Source: Chryseobacterium sp. OV279
Lineage (GTDB): Bacteria > Bacteroidota > Bacteroidia > Flavobacteriales > Weeksellaceae
Assembly: GCF_900128945.1 (NCBI RefSeq)
Contig: NZ_FQUD01000002.1
Location: 772,371-836,370 of the forward strand
Length of the DNA stretch: 64,000 bases
Direction of reading: 5' to 3'
Shown: positions 17,124-25,957 of the stretch, piece by piece
How positions within the stretch are numbered: the stretch's first letter is position 1
Layout: each line of letters begins with the position of its first letter
Notes under the pieces: model-generated
Database searches by the model: none
What the model was told of the DNA's origin: nothing
What the model saw: the letters and a program-made list of their open reading frames with translations, nothing else
Program-made: the position numbers and the translations under genes

Positions 17124-17227
17124 TGTTAGAGTGTTTGAGAGGTTTAGAGTTAGTGGGTTCGAAGCGCTGCCAGTTGTTGGTTCAGTCTGAAATCTGAAAT
17201 CTGATGTCTGAGATCTAGCATCTTTCC
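17121..17227. repeat. Octad then heptad tract at the 3' end of nnr
   Basis: 17121-17160 consists of five 8-mers (TAGTGTTA, GAGTGTTT, GAGAGGTT and so on), the first including the nnr stop codon. 17186-17227 holds six heptads beginning TCT (TCTGAAA twice, TCTGATG, TCTGAGA, TCTAGCA, TCTTTCC). Same unit types as at 4170-4376. Confidence 0.8.
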
Positions 17228-17235
17228 CAATAGAA

Positions 17236-17276
17236 AAAGGGCAAATTCACTATATGTAAATTTGCCCTTTCATTTT
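17236..17276 (-). terminator. Terminator of lgt
   Basis: Stem AAAGGGCAAATT / AATTTGCCCTTT with about 10-nt loop, 12 bp past the lgt stop on the minus strand, with a T/A-rich 3' flank; may also serve nnr. Confidence 0.8.
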
Positions 17277-17287
17277 ATAATTTCCTA

Positions 17288-18556
17288 TTAATCAGGTTTT
17301 TCGTTTTCTGCCTGAGTGATTTTGAATTTCTTAGAAATAATCATAATAACTACCCCTGCGATCATAAACGGAATAGAAAGCACCTGTCCCGTATTCAGTC
17401 CGCCGATCTGGATGAACTCATCACCCTGAGGTTCTTTAAGGAATTCTACAAAGAATCTTACAGCCCAAAGAATGATAAAGAATAGTCCGAACAACCATCC
17501 CTGCTGATATTTTTTGTTTGTTTTTCTGTATAATACCCATAACAGGATGAACAGTAGAAAATATCCCCCAGCTTCTAGAAGTTGACCAGGATAACGTGGA
17601 ACGGTAGGACCGTATTCACTGCTCTGTTGTGGGAAAAGAATAGCCAATGGAGAATTAGGATCAACGGCTTTTCCTACGATTTCAGAATTGAAAAAATTGC
17701 CGATTCTTACAAAAGCACCGCCTAGAGCAACCACAATCCCGATTCTGTCATACACCCAGAAAGGATTTTTCTTAATGATCTTAAATGAATAATACAGAGT
17801 AGTGAAAATCAACGCTATTGTGGCACCGTGGCTCGCAAGTCCTGAAAATCCTGTGAATTTAAATCCGTTTTTAGTACTGATAGGTAAAAATACACTCCAG
17901 AAATCCTCTTTAAACAGTTCCGGCTGGTAAAAAATAACGTGTCCTAATCTTGCACCTAAGATGGTTCCGATCAAGGTCCATGTGAAAAGCGGCTCCAGAT
18001 ATTTCTGGTTGACATTATCTATTTTAAAGATTCTCAGCATTAAAACATATCCGAAACCAAAGGCGAAAACGAACATCAGGCTATAAAAATGCAGCGTAAC
18101 CGGTCCCAACTGAATTCCTTTTGAAGGATCCCAGATTTTGAAAGGCGTTTCCAGCGCTACGGATTCAGATCCGGTGATGGGTTTTGCTGATTTTACAGCA
18201 TATTTGAATGTGGTGATATTGTCTTTTGTAGCAGGTGTTTCGATCAGTTTGAAATTTTTATCGAAAAGCTGATATTTGAAGGTTTTGTATTTCGCTAAAG
18301 TGATAATACTTGATTCGAAATAAGCAGGTTCAAAATTGGACTCGTTAAAGATGACCAGTACATTGCTGTCCGTCGTTTTTTCTGGAAAAGCATTAAGATC
18401 AATCACCTCTGTGGTGGAATAGATCTTTACAGGAACACTGGTTCCGTTTACTTTCAGAGTTCCATCCGATAAACCTCCCGGATAATCCTGGGCGAATGCG
18501 AACTGGGTGATAAACGCAAATAAGACGAGATAAATTCTGAAAAATAGGTTACTCAT
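17288..18556 (-). CDS. lgt: Prolipoprotein diacylglyceryl transferase with extra N-terminal domain
   Basis: Lgt attaches diacylglycerol to the lipobox Cys of prolipoproteins in the inner membrane. The catalytic core is recognisable in the C-terminal 280 residues: GARLGHVIFY, the signature RIGNFFNSEIVG near 282-293, RYPGQLLEA, and several membrane helices. Unusually the protein is 422 residues, about 140 longer than a typical Lgt: residues 1-22 look like a signal peptide ending FAFAQ and residues 23-145 are a predicted periplasmic beta-rich domain of no recognised family. yidD lies 21 bp upstream in the same direction. Confidence 0.93.
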   Translation of the reverse strand: MSNLFFRIYLVLFAFITQFAFAQDYPGGLSDGTLKVNGTSVPVKIYSTTEVIDLNAFPEKTTDSNVLVIFNESNFEPAYFESSIITLAKYKTFKYQLFDKNFKLIETPATKDNITTFKYAVKSAKPITGSESVALETPFKIWDPSKGIQLGPVTLHFYSLMFVFAFGFGYVLMLRIFKIDNVNQKYLEPLFTWTLIGTILGARLGHVIFYQPELFKEDFWSVFLPISTKNGFKFTGFSGLASHGATIALIFTTLYYSFKIIKKNPFWVYDRIGIVVALGGAFVRIGNFFNSEIVGKAVDPNSPLAILFPQQSSEYGPTVPRYPGQLLEAGGYFLLFILLWVLYRKTNKKYQQGWLFGLFFIILWAVRFFVEFLKEPQGDEFIQIGGLNTGQVLSIPFMIAGVVIMIISKKFKITQAENEKPD

Positions 18557-18577
18557 TTCTATTGATTTAATAGTTTG

Positions 18578-18829
18578 TTACTGATTTAATTTTTTCGGTG
18601 GAACAGGGTCGTAGCCGCTGCCTCCCCACGGATGACATTTTGAAATTCTTTTGATCCCCATCCATAATCCCCTGAAAACACCATGCACCTGAAGCGCTTC
18701 CACCATATAGTGAGAGCAGGTAGGTTCGTAACGGCAGTTTTTGGGAAGTAAGGGCGAAATAAACCACTGGTAAAATTTTATCAAAATTACCAAAGGAAAA
18801 CTAATGATTTTATTGAATGTAAGTTTCAA
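18578..18829 (-). CDS. yidD: Membrane protein insertion efficiency factor YidD
   Basis: An 83-residue protein of the YidD family, which assists YidC/Sec-dependent membrane insertion. The family core is intact: an amphipathic N-terminus ([17 protein letters not shown]), the three conserved cysteines in [10 protein letters not shown] and the terminal [10 protein letters not shown] motif. It is 21 bp upstream of lgt and probably cotranscribed, placing two envelope-biogenesis functions together. In many bacteria yidD sits with rnpA-yidC; that arrangement is not seen here. Confidence 0.94.
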   Translation of the reverse strand: MKLTFNKIISFPLVILIKFYQWFISPLLPKNCRYEPTCSHYMVEALQVHGVFRGLWMGIKRISKCHPWGGSGYDPVPPKKLNQ

Positions 18830-18931
18830 AACAATGCAAAAATAGGGTAAAAAATTTAAAATTAGTTTAATTTTGTTATAAGTTTCAGGGATTCAAAACC
18901 TGAATCTGTTCATCAAAAAAATTAAAATATC

Positions 18932-20209
18932 TTGAGCCAAAATACTCCATTAGCCGAAAAATTAAGACCTAAAACCCTGGATGAAGTTCTTGGGCAGGAA
19001 CATCTTACCGGCGAAAAAGGCACGATCAGGAAGATGATCGAAAACAATGCCCTGAATTCACTGATTCTTTGGGGACCTCCGGGAACCGGAAAAACAACGC
19101 TGGCGGAAATTATTTCTGAAAAATCAGGAAGGAAATTTTATAAGCTTTCAGCGGTTTCTTCAGGCGTGAAGGATGTTCGTGACGTTATTGAAGATGCTAA
19201 AAAACAGAATTTATTTTCAGGAAAATCTCCTATTTTGTTCATAGACGAGATCCACAGATTCAATAAATCGCAGCAGGATTCACTTTTACATGCAGTAGAG
19301 AAAGGCTGGATTGTTTTGATAGGTGCTACTACAGAAAATCCGAGTTTTGAAGTGGTATCCGCTCTTTTATCAAGAAGTCAGGTTTATATTTTGAAAGCGT
19401 TGAGCTATGAAAAACTTGAAGAATTGATTGATACGGCTTCACAGAGATACAATAAAGACGAAGGAACTCATTTTAAAATTGTAGAAAAAGAAGCCTTCAT
19501 CCAGTATTCCGGTGGAGATGCCAGAAAACTGATCAATTCAGTGGAACTGGTCCTTAACCAATACATGAACTCCAGTAAGGAAGAGATCACCAATGCAGAT
19601 GTCTTGGATATTTTGCAGGAAACCATGGTGCTGTATGATAAAAACGGCGAACAGCATTATGATATTATCTCAGCTTTTATAAAATCTATGCGTGGCGGTG
19701 ATCCGAACGGTGCTGTGTACTGGTTGGCAAGAATGATTGCGGGAGGGGAGGATATCAAATTTATTGCAAGGAGAATGCTGATTCTTGCTGCTGAAGATAT
19801 TGGTCTGGCCAATCCTAATGCTCTGGTGATCGCGAATAACTGTTTCCAGGCGGTGAATGTAATCGGGAATCCGGAATCGAGGATTATTTTAAGCGAAACA
19901 GCGGTATATCTGGCCGTTTCTCCTAAGAGCAATTCTACCTATATGGCGATCAATGATGCGCTGGCTCTTGTAAAGCAAACCGGAAATCTGCCTGTGCCGC
20001 TGCATCTGAGAAATGCACCTACCAAACTTATGAAAGATCTGGATTACGGCAAAGAATACAAATATGCCCATTCTTATGAAGGAAATTTCGTAGACCAGGA
20101 TTTTCTGCCGGAAGAGATTAAAAATGCAAAATTATACCAGCCGGGTAATAATGCCACAGAAAAGAAAATTTATGAAGAGCTCAAGAAGAAGTGGAGCAAC
20201 AGATATTAA
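18932..20209 (+). CDS. rarA: Replication-associated recombination protein RarA (MgsA)
   Basis: A 425-residue AAA+ ATPase acting at stalled replication forks. Walker A GPPGTGKTT is near residues 47-55, Walker B LFIDEIHRF near 108-116, followed by the sensor region GATTENPSFEV and the MgsA-specific C-terminal tetramerisation domain (SMRGGDPNGAVYWLARM, PLHLRNAPTKLMK). The best start is TTG at 18932: it gives the standard N-terminus (SQNTPLAEKLRPKTLDE) and no ATG in the frame lies close by. Followed by a terminator. Confidence 0.95.
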   Translation: MSQNTPLAEKLRPKTLDEVLGQEHLTGEKGTIRKMIENNALNSLILWGPPGTGKTTLAEIISEKSGRKFYKLSAVSSGVKDVRDVIEDAKKQNLFSGKSPILFIDEIHRFNKSQQDSLLHAVEKGWIVLIGATTENPSFEVVSALLSRSQVYILKALSYEKLEELIDTASQRYNKDEGTHFKIVEKEAFIQYSGGDARKLINSVELVLNQYMNSSKEEITNADVLDILQETMVLYDKNGEQHYDIISAFIKSMRGGDPNGAVYWLARMIAGGEDIKFIARRMLILAAEDIGLANPNALVIANNCFQAVNVIGNPESRIILSETAVYLAVSPKSNSTYMAINDALALVKQTGNLPVPLHLRNAPTKLMKDLDYGKEYKYAHSYEGNFVDQDFLPEEIKNAKLYQPGNNATEKKIYEELKKKWSNRY

Positions 20210-20213
20210 AAAA

Positions 20214-20246
20214 AACAAAAGGATACACTCGCGGTACCCTTTTGTT
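20214..20246 (+). terminator. Terminator of rarA
   Basis: Hairpin ACAAAAGG…CCTTTTGT with additional GTA/TAC pairing, 5 bp after the stop; the flanks make it usable from both strands. Confidence 0.75.
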
Positions 20247-20266
20247 ATAATATAGTTGTTAATAAT

Positions 20267-20707
20267 CTATTTATAATTGGCTACTTTTAAGAAAAGCGTT
20301 TTCTTACCGTTATAATCTTTAACTTCTGTGCTGCCTATAATGTCACCATAAATCTTTACACTGGTGTCAGGGAACTCATAACCTTCAATAACAACCGCTG
20401 TATTTTCAGGAAGTCCGTATTGTTCGTTCAGCTGAGCAAGAGATATTCTGTCCAAACCACCAAGTCCGTTTTTGAATTTTACTTCCGTAAGACCTTTTTC
20501 GGCAAGGAAACCGTACTTTTTTAAACTTTGAGGAAGTCCAGCAGCATTTTTATAGACATTTGAACTCTGAACTATAGATTTTCTTGCGCTAAACATGTCG
20601 GTGGTACCGACAATATCATTGGCAACTGCAAACTTTACAGAAGGATTCTTCTGTGCAGATAATGCTACAGATGACAATATTAAAAAAGAATAGAGTATTT
20701 TTTTCAT
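20267..20707 (-). CDS. Secreted protein of unknown function
   Basis: A 146-residue protein with an N-terminal signal peptide (residues 1-18, ending ALSAQ). The mature part is rich in beta-prone segments, with a repeated 'GLxEVKF…GGLDRISLAQLNEQYGL' stretch that looks like a small globular domain, but no known family is recognised. It is monocistronic between rarA's terminator and the DUF2339 gene. Nothing in the neighbourhood indicates its role. Confidence 0.72.
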   Translation of the reverse strand: MKKILYSFLILSSVALSAQKNPSVKFAVANDIVGTTDMFSARKSIVQSSNVYKNAAGLPQSLKKYGFLAEKGLTEVKFKNGLGGLDRISLAQLNEQYGLPENTAVVIEGYEFPDTSVKIYGDIIGSTEVKDYNGKKTLFLKVANYK

Positions 20708-20854
20708 AACCGGGATATGTAACTGTTAAAAACTGGATAAATATAATTAATTTTTATAAAATGTGAATGAATTTTTGTGATATTTTAAATATTGCTTATA
20801 AATAAAATGTTTTATTAGGGATTTTTGATTTTTGAAATATGATAATTTAAGACA

Positions 20855-20882
20855 GGATGATGGAGGATGGAAGAGGGAAGTT
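20855..20882. repeat. Short GGANNNN heptad tract
   Basis: Four consecutive heptads (GGATGAT, GGAGGAT, GGAAGAG, GGAAGTT) in the gap downstream of the DUF2339 gene. The units resemble the GAAGATG-type units at 60886-60913. Confidence 0.55.
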
Positions 20883-20955
20883 GTGGCGGTCTGAAGGGAA
20901 AGTATAATTATCTTTTATGAATAGAACCTCCCTCATCACTCTTCGCGCTTCCAGC

Positions 20956-23175
20956 TCAATTGCCCTGTTCCTCTTCCTTCTTGTCTACCATATTTTTAAT
21001 AATATTCTTCAGTCTCTGGAATGTAAAAGAGCTTAACAGTAAAATAACACCCAATATAATGAATGCCGTAATTCTTGAAATATTATCCATCTGCCATACA
21101 TCATAGCTGTACAGTTTCAGAATCATAATTCCGAAGAGGATAAAACCGATTCTGCTGTATTCAGGAATATTCTTTTTTAAACTGATATAAATAAAAATAC
21201 TTGCCAGAACAGTCCATATAATTGGAAGGTAGAGAATGTTGAAATGTTCCCTGGCTTTATAAAGAAGAGAAACATCATTCACGGAACTTAACAGATAAGT
21301 GTTGTAAAATCCACAGCTTACCGCAATGACGATGGTCGCTGAAATAGCCAGATAGGATGGTTTTGTTTTGTAAAAACCGGAAATGGCAGAAGCATTCCAT
21401 ACCATATATATAAAAGGAATCCAGTAAAGAAAATGAATTGAATAAAACCCAAAACTCAGTTTTTTATGTAAAACTGCGGTAGCAACTTCTGATGCAGCAA
21501 ATGAGGCATTGAAAATAATAAGGATAAGGAAAAGATAAACCAGTCCGGTCTGGATGGTGCTGTCGATATCAAGTTTTTTCCTGAACAGGATTAGTGTAAA
21601 AATATAGTAAATACTGAACAGAAACCCAATGCTTACCATAGCTGACCAAGGCATATCTGAAATATGATAAATAATCTCCAGCAGCAGGGCAAGATAGATA
21701 ACACCATAACTCACAACAGCAAAAACGTTTTCAAAGAAACTCTCTGCCTGTTTTCCGGTCTCATTGATTCTTTTCAGTAAAAAGAGGTTGAAGATAGTAG
21801 TACCAATCGTGACAAGGCTGGTTAAAAATACCGGATTGAAAACGATACTCATGTCTTTCGTGTTAAAATATTCCGACCACGTCATTAGCTGTGCGATGAT
21901 CACCAGTGGAAACAGAACATAAAAACACGTCTTGAAAATAGTATGTCCACTTTTTTTCCAGATATAAAGAAGAAGGGAAGCTTCTATTGCCCAAACACTC
22001 GTGATAAGATGGGTTTTGAACTGAAGGGCAACTGCTACCGTGATCAGACTGATCGTCAACGCTGCAAAAATGCAATAGCTGAAGCCAAAACTTTTCTTTC
22101 CGTATTCTTTGATTAAAAGCACACAATTGGCTGCCGCAAAAACAAGCGGGAAGATAATAACCGGTTCATAGCTTAAGGTTTTAAATATATAAATCAGTCC
22201 AATAATGCTTGAGAAATTAATCAGGACAAGCATCAAGGTATCCCAGGTTGAAAGTGTATTCTTTTTGAAATAATCCTGAAGAGCAAACAGGTAGAAAATA
22301 ATATAACTGATCATATAAAAAACAATGCTCAGCAATTGAGGCTGCTCTGAAGTCCAGTAGAAAAGATAGACAGTAGTGAAAGCATAAGCCGTCCATCCCA
22401 CACTTTTCCAGTGTTTAAGGAATGAAGCTGCCAGCATACCAATATTCAGGAGGGTGATATAAGTGAACAGGAAAAGGTAGTTGCTCTGTCCGGTACTGAT
22501 CATCAGCGGAGCGGTAAAACCTCCCAGCAGAGCAATAATAATTATTACTTCACTTTTATAATAATAGGCAAGAACGATGGAAATAATGGTGATCAAGGTG
22601 GTAATAACAAATGCTGTATTCTGGGTAAACAGATGGTATTCCCGGAAAGCAATCGTAGTGGTAAAATACAGAACGGCAATTCCGCCTCCTGTAATGATAG
22701 ACGCAAAGACAGCGTAATTTTTCCGTAGAAAGTGTCCTATCAGCATAATTCCGGCTCCTGCGGCCAGACCCAGCCCAGCTCTTGGCGCTTCTCCGATCCA
22801 GTTTTTATCTATAGCATATTTTACAAAATAACCGATTCCAAGAACAAGTGTGAAAATACCGACGATGGTCAGAATGTTTTGTTTTAAAAAATCAAAAACA
22901 GGTTCCAGCCAGTCTTTTTGCGGTGGTGAAGGAACTTCTTCAATGGCTCTTTCTTCTTGGATGGTACTTTCCTGTATCGGATAAGGTACTGCCTGTTCTG
23001 TTGAAGGTTCCTGCTCCTGTACATTCTGTTGAGGAACGATAATATTATGTTGCGGCTGGTTGATTTTAGAATTCAGATCACCAACTTCTTTCTCCAGCCT
23101 TCTGATCTTATTGTTAAGATGGCTGAAAATAAAGATGATTGCTATAATTAATATCGTCAGGAGAATTTCACTCAT
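20956..23175 (-). CDS. DUF2339 family large multi-pass membrane protein
   Basis: A 739-residue protein beginning with a transmembrane helix and short coiled coil (KIRRLEKEVGDLNSKI, residues 24-39), then a Gln/Pro/Glu-rich linker (to about 85) and more than twenty hydrophobic segments. The glycine-rich APRAGLGLAAGAGIMLIGHF stretch near residue 133 and the long helical array are typical of DUF2339, a family of unknown function found in many Gram-negatives. The linker may place the coiled coil at a defined distance from the membrane. Not in an obvious operon. Confidence 0.85.
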   Translation of the reverse strand: MSEILLTILIIAIIFIFSHLNNKIRRLEKEVGDLNSKINQPQHNIIVPQQNVQEQEPSTEQAVPYPIQESTIQEERAIEEVPSPPQKDWLEPVFDFLKQNILTIVGIFTLVLGIGYFVKYAIDKNWIGEAPRAGLGLAAGAGIMLIGHFLRKNYAVFASIITGGGIAVLYFTTTIAFREYHLFTQNTAFVITTLITIISIVLAYYYKSEVIIIIALLGGFTAPLMISTGQSNYLFLFTYITLLNIGMLAASFLKHWKSVGWTAYAFTTVYLFYWTSEQPQLLSIVFYMISYIIFYLFALQDYFKKNTLSTWDTLMLVLINFSSIIGLIYIFKTLSYEPVIIFPLVFAAANCVLLIKEYGKKSFGFSYCIFAALTISLITVAVALQFKTHLITSVWAIEASLLLYIWKKSGHTIFKTCFYVLFPLVIIAQLMTWSEYFNTKDMSIVFNPVFLTSLVTIGTTIFNLFLLKRINETGKQAESFFENVFAVVSYGVIYLALLLEIIYHISDMPWSAMVSIGFLFSIYYIFTLILFRKKLDIDSTIQTGLVYLFLILIIFNASFAASEVATAVLHKKLSFGFYSIHFLYWIPFIYMVWNASAISGFYKTKPSYLAISATIVIAVSCGFYNTYLLSSVNDVSLLYKAREHFNILYLPIIWTVLASIFIYISLKKNIPEYSRIGFILFGIMILKLYSYDVWQMDNISRITAFIILGVILLLSSFTFQRLKNIIKNMVDKKEEEQGN

Positions 23176-23227
23176 TCTTTAGTTTTTATCAAATATAAAG
23201 TAAATGTTTTTAACCCTATTAAAAATT

Positions 23228-23255
23228 AATCCATCACGTATTCTGTGATGGATTA
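23228..23255 (-). terminator. Terminator downstream of secreted protein gene
   Basis: Perfect stem AATCCATCAC / GTGATGGATT, 7-nt loop, followed on the minus strand by AATTTTTAA; 32 bp after the stop of the gene at 23287-24009. Confidence 0.75.
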
Positions 23256-23286
23256 ACTGTGCAGAGCGATTAAATTATGTTCTTAA

Positions 23287-24009
23287 TTAATTTGAAACTT
23301 TGTAAATGTAGAAAGATCCTACACTGGCTCCCAATAATCCGATATCAAGAGCAGAAGATCCTGTAAGTCCAAATGAGATTTTGTCTCCCGCCTGGAATGT
23401 ATACAGGGAAGCGATCGTACTTTCGGAGATGGTTAAACTTAAAACCAATGGAACGGTAAGACCACTGAAAGAACGGCTGTCGATAAGAGTTCCTACACCC
23501 GCCCTGTTTCTGAAAATACCAATTCCCGGAGTATTCGTTAGAATAGCAGCCTGAAGTCCTGAACCGTAACGGAATGAAAATCCTACGTTGTAAACACCAT
23601 TGGATGGAATCGTATACGTATTATCCGTATCCGAGAACAATGCTGCGGATCCTACTGATCTTTCAGCTGCCAAAAAGTTAACAGCCCTGAAACCTGCAGG
23701 GAAGAGACCTAAACTCAGAAGTGAGATTCCGGTCGTCTTTTTAGCTGAATAAACACTGGTGTTGGTAGCCGATGATGTTGTAGCTGCGTCAATGATGACC
23801 TGTGGATCCACTTTAACAACCTGAAATGTTCCCTGGTTCACTGCCATGATCTCATAACCTGGCAATGCGGTCACCATAGGTGTGTCACGAATCTTTAAAG
23901 TACCGTTTACATCCAGAGCAGCACTTGGAGTTGTTGTGTTAATTCCTACTTGGGAAAAAGCAGAAACCGCGGATAAAGCTAAAATTAAGCTGTAGATTTT
24001 GGTTTTCAT
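23287..24009 (-). CDS. Secreted fibre-like protein of unknown function
   Basis: A 240-residue protein with a signal peptide (1-19, ending SAFSQ) followed directly by VGINTTTPSAALDVNG, a motif found at the start of many Bacteroidota surface and tail-fibre-like proteins. The rest is beta-rich with low charge and ends in an aromatic SFYIYKVSN, compatible with a C1q/TNF-like trimeric jelly-roll head (…GVYNVGFSFRYG…ISFGLTG…). A surface adhesin or matrix role is plausible but not shown. Monocistronic with terminator. Confidence 0.75.
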   Translation of the reverse strand: MKTKIYSLILALSAVSAFSQVGINTTTPSAALDVNGTLKIRDTPMVTALPGYEIMAVNQGTFQVVKVDPQVIIDAATTSSATNTSVYSAKKTTGISLLSLGLFPAGFRAVNFLAAERSVGSAALFSDTDNTYTIPSNGVYNVGFSFRYGSGLQAAILTNTPGIGIFRNRAGVGTLIDSRSFSGLTVPLVLSLTISESTIASLYTFQAGDKISFGLTGSSALDIGLLGASVGSFYIYKVSN

Positions 24010-24322
24010 GAGTAAGTTTTTTAATTAGTTTTCAGATTTTAAAATGCAAAAATCGTGCCTATTTTATGATTTATTTAACTATATATAGATAATTGTGTTG
24101 ATATTTTAAACAAATGTTTATTATTTAATATATATTATTTCGTAATATCGTTATGTGTCGTTATTTTTAAATATTTTACAGGTAGTAAAAATAGATAATT
24201 TATTTTATATATCACTAACAAAGGATTTAATTTATATTAAAAAATCACGTGATACTGTCACTTTTTGTGACATATTGTGCTGCGATTGTGTCAGTGATGT
24301 CTGTATTGGCAGGGTTTCTAAC
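24010..24322. other. AT-rich intergenic region, nothing clear
   Basis: About 310 bp of very AT-rich DNA between the secreted-protein gene and the pheA terminator. It probably carries the promoter of the minus-strand gene at 23287-24009. An imperfect GTGATACTGTCAC-type palindrome near 24249 is visible, but no gene or confident regulatory site. Confidence 0.4.
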
Positions 24323-24360
24323 AAAAAACACTGCCATATGAGGCAGTGTTTTTTTTATTT
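24323..24360 (-). terminator. Terminator of pheA
   Basis: Perfect stem AAAACACTGCC / GGCAGTGTTTT with a 5-6-nt loop and T runs on both strands, 14 bp past the pheA stop. Confidence 0.88.
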
Positions 24361-24373
24361 ATATTAATATTTT

Positions 24374-25222
24374 TTAGCTTTCCAGAAGAAACTCTTTATA
24401 ATTTCCTAAAAAATCGACTTCTGCATTGATAGATTGAAGTTCCAGAAGGGCATTTCCGTGGAGAACATCTTCCCATTTTCCCTGTACATTGATAAAGAAG
24501 AAATAATTACCAAGTCCTGTTTTCAGTGTTCTGGATTCAATTTTGCTGAGGTTCATTTTTCTCCAGGCAAAAACAGACAGAACCTGATGAAGTCCACCCG
24601 GATGATCTTCCGGAAGATTGATCAGCATCCCGGATTTTTCACCCAAGACTTCAAGTCTGTCATTTTCATAAGAAGACTGTTGTTTAGAAATAACGATAAA
24701 TCGCGTATGGTTCTGCTCAAAATCCTGAATATTTCGGTGAACAATGTTTAATCCGTATAAATTAGCCGCAAACTGATTCGCCACCGCGGCAATTTTCAAA
24801 TCCTTATTTTCAGAAACAAATTTGGCAGCTGCAGCTGTAGAAGAAAAATCCTGTCTGCTAATATCCTTAAACGTGCTGTCCAGAAAATGAAAGCTTTGTG
24901 CTAAAGCCTGCGGATGAGAATAAATCTTTTCGATATCCTCCATGCTGTTTTCAGGATGAATCATCAGATGGTGGGCAATAGGCATCACGCCTTCCGCTTG
25001 TATTTTGATGGAAGGGGTTTTGTAGAGATAATCCAGTGTCATAGAAACTGTTCCTTCAATGGAATTTTCCAATGGGACTACAGCTTTATCAGCTTCTCCT
25101 TTTTCAACGGCATTAAAACAGTCTAAAATATTAGCCTGTGGCAGAAGTTCTCCATCCGGAAAAAGCTGGGTGGCCGCAAGCTGTGTGAAACTTGCATGAG
25201 GGCCCAAAAATGCGATCTTCAT
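24374..25222 (-). CDS. pheA: Prephenate dehydratase
   Basis: Converts prephenate to phenylpyruvate in phenylalanine synthesis. From Met at 25222 the protein is 282 residues: a periplasmic-binding-like catalytic domain (1-180) starting MKIAFLGPHASFTQ and containing NSIEGTV and the catalytic NHTRF motif, then an ACT regulatory domain with the phenylalanine-binding GLHQVLSVF and KIESR motifs (about 200-275). An upstream in-frame ATG at 25273 would add 17 residues not found in the family, so the shorter start is chosen. No chorismate mutase domain is fused. Confidence 0.94.
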   Translation of the reverse strand: MKIAFLGPHASFTQLAATQLFPDGELLPQANILDCFNAVEKGEADKAVVPLENSIEGTVSMTLDYLYKTPSIKIQAEGVMPIAHHLMIHPENSMEDIEKIYSHPQALAQSFHFLDSTFKDISRQDFSSTAAAAKFVSENKDLKIAAVANQFAANLYGLNIVHRNIQDFEQNHTRFIVISKQQSSYENDRLEVLGEKSGMLINLPEDHPGGLHQVLSVFAWRKMNLSKIESRTLKTGLGNYFFFINVQGKWEDVLHGNALLELQSINAEVDFLGNYKEFLLES

Positions 25223-25335
25223 ATGTATTATATATAATTGTAGATGAACGTACAGTTTGAATTGGAAGTGCAAAGATGCAAATTAGTTTAAAAACAACCA
25301 CCTTTAATAAATGGATTCCTTTCTCTTATCCGCAA

Positions 25336-25412
25336 CTTCCCACCTCCAATCTCCAATTTACCGCCTGTAACCTGAAATCTGCTACCTGCTGCCTAAAATC
25401 TACCTAAAACCT
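25336..25412. repeat. Eleven consecutive degenerate heptads abutting a stop codon
   Basis: 77 bp divides exactly into eleven 7-mers (CTTCCCA, CCTCCAA, TCTCCAA, TTTACCG, CCTGTAA, CCTGAAA and so on), nearly all with a pyrimidine-pyrimidine-T start. The tract ends two bases into the TAG stop codon (25411-25413) of the thioesterase gene. On that gene's sense strand the conserved dinucleotide is AG. Confidence 0.85.
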
Positions 25413-25821
25413 ATTCCTTCCAATGCTCTTCAATCAGTTTCATCAGGAAATCCGGACACCTGATTACTTTATTGGTTTTGGCGTCTAAAAAGAAGAGGGT
25501 AGTGGTGGCTTCTGTGATTTTTACCTGTTCCTCATTGAAAATTTCGTACTCAAATTCTATCCTTACGCCTGGAATTTTTTTAATATAAGTATGAATTTCT
25601 AATTTTTGGTCATACAGTGCCGGGCGGATATATTTGATTTTATAGTCCGAAACCGGAAGCCAAATTCCTTGGTTTTCAATTTCATCGTATGCCATTCCTA
25701 TGTTTCTGAACAGTTCAACTCTGCCAATCTCGAAGTACTGTGCATAGTTCCCATAGTACACATATTTCATAGGGTCTGTTTCTCCGTAACGTACTCGTAT
25801 TGAGTGTGTTGTATGTATCAT
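25411..25821 (-). CDS. Acyl-CoA thioesterase, YbgC/4-hydroxybenzoyl-CoA type
   Basis: A 136-residue hot-dog thioesterase. The catalytic loop RVRYGETDPMKYVYYGNYAQYFE (residues 9-31) corresponds to the DxDxxGxVxxxxY motif of the YbgC/FadM group, with Glu14-Thr15-Asp16 in the active-site position. These enzymes hydrolyse short or medium acyl-CoAs and, in proteobacteria, YbgC associates with the Tol-Pal system. No tol genes are adjacent; dnaA lies divergently upstream. Length is standard. Confidence 0.9.
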   Translation of the reverse strand: MIHTTHSIRVRYGETDPMKYVYYGNYAQYFEIGRVELFRNIGMAYDEIENQGIWLPVSDYKIKYIRPALYDQKLEIHTYIKKIPGVRIEFEYEIFNEEQVKITEATTTLFFLDAKTNKVIRCPDFLMKLIEEHWKE

Positions 25822-25843
25822 TCTTGGTCCTTATTTATGCATA

Positions 25844-25851
25844 CAAATATA
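25844..25851 (-). promoter_or_regulatory. -7 box TATATTTG of the thioesterase gene
   Basis: Minus-strand TATATTTG lies 22 bp before the start codon and fits TAnnTTTG exactly. Confidence 0.5.
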
Positions 25852-25957
25852 TTTTTAAATAATCAATACCTGCAATATTTTTTTTTGAAAAGAAAAAATT
25901 GGACCTTTGTCTTCCTTCTACAAAAAGTACTAACAACGAACTAATCGGGGCATAAAT

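Noticed and set aside
24155..24367. 70-codon open frame on the plus strand
   Set aside because: It runs through the pheA terminator hairpin, has no ribosome binding site and low-complexity composition.
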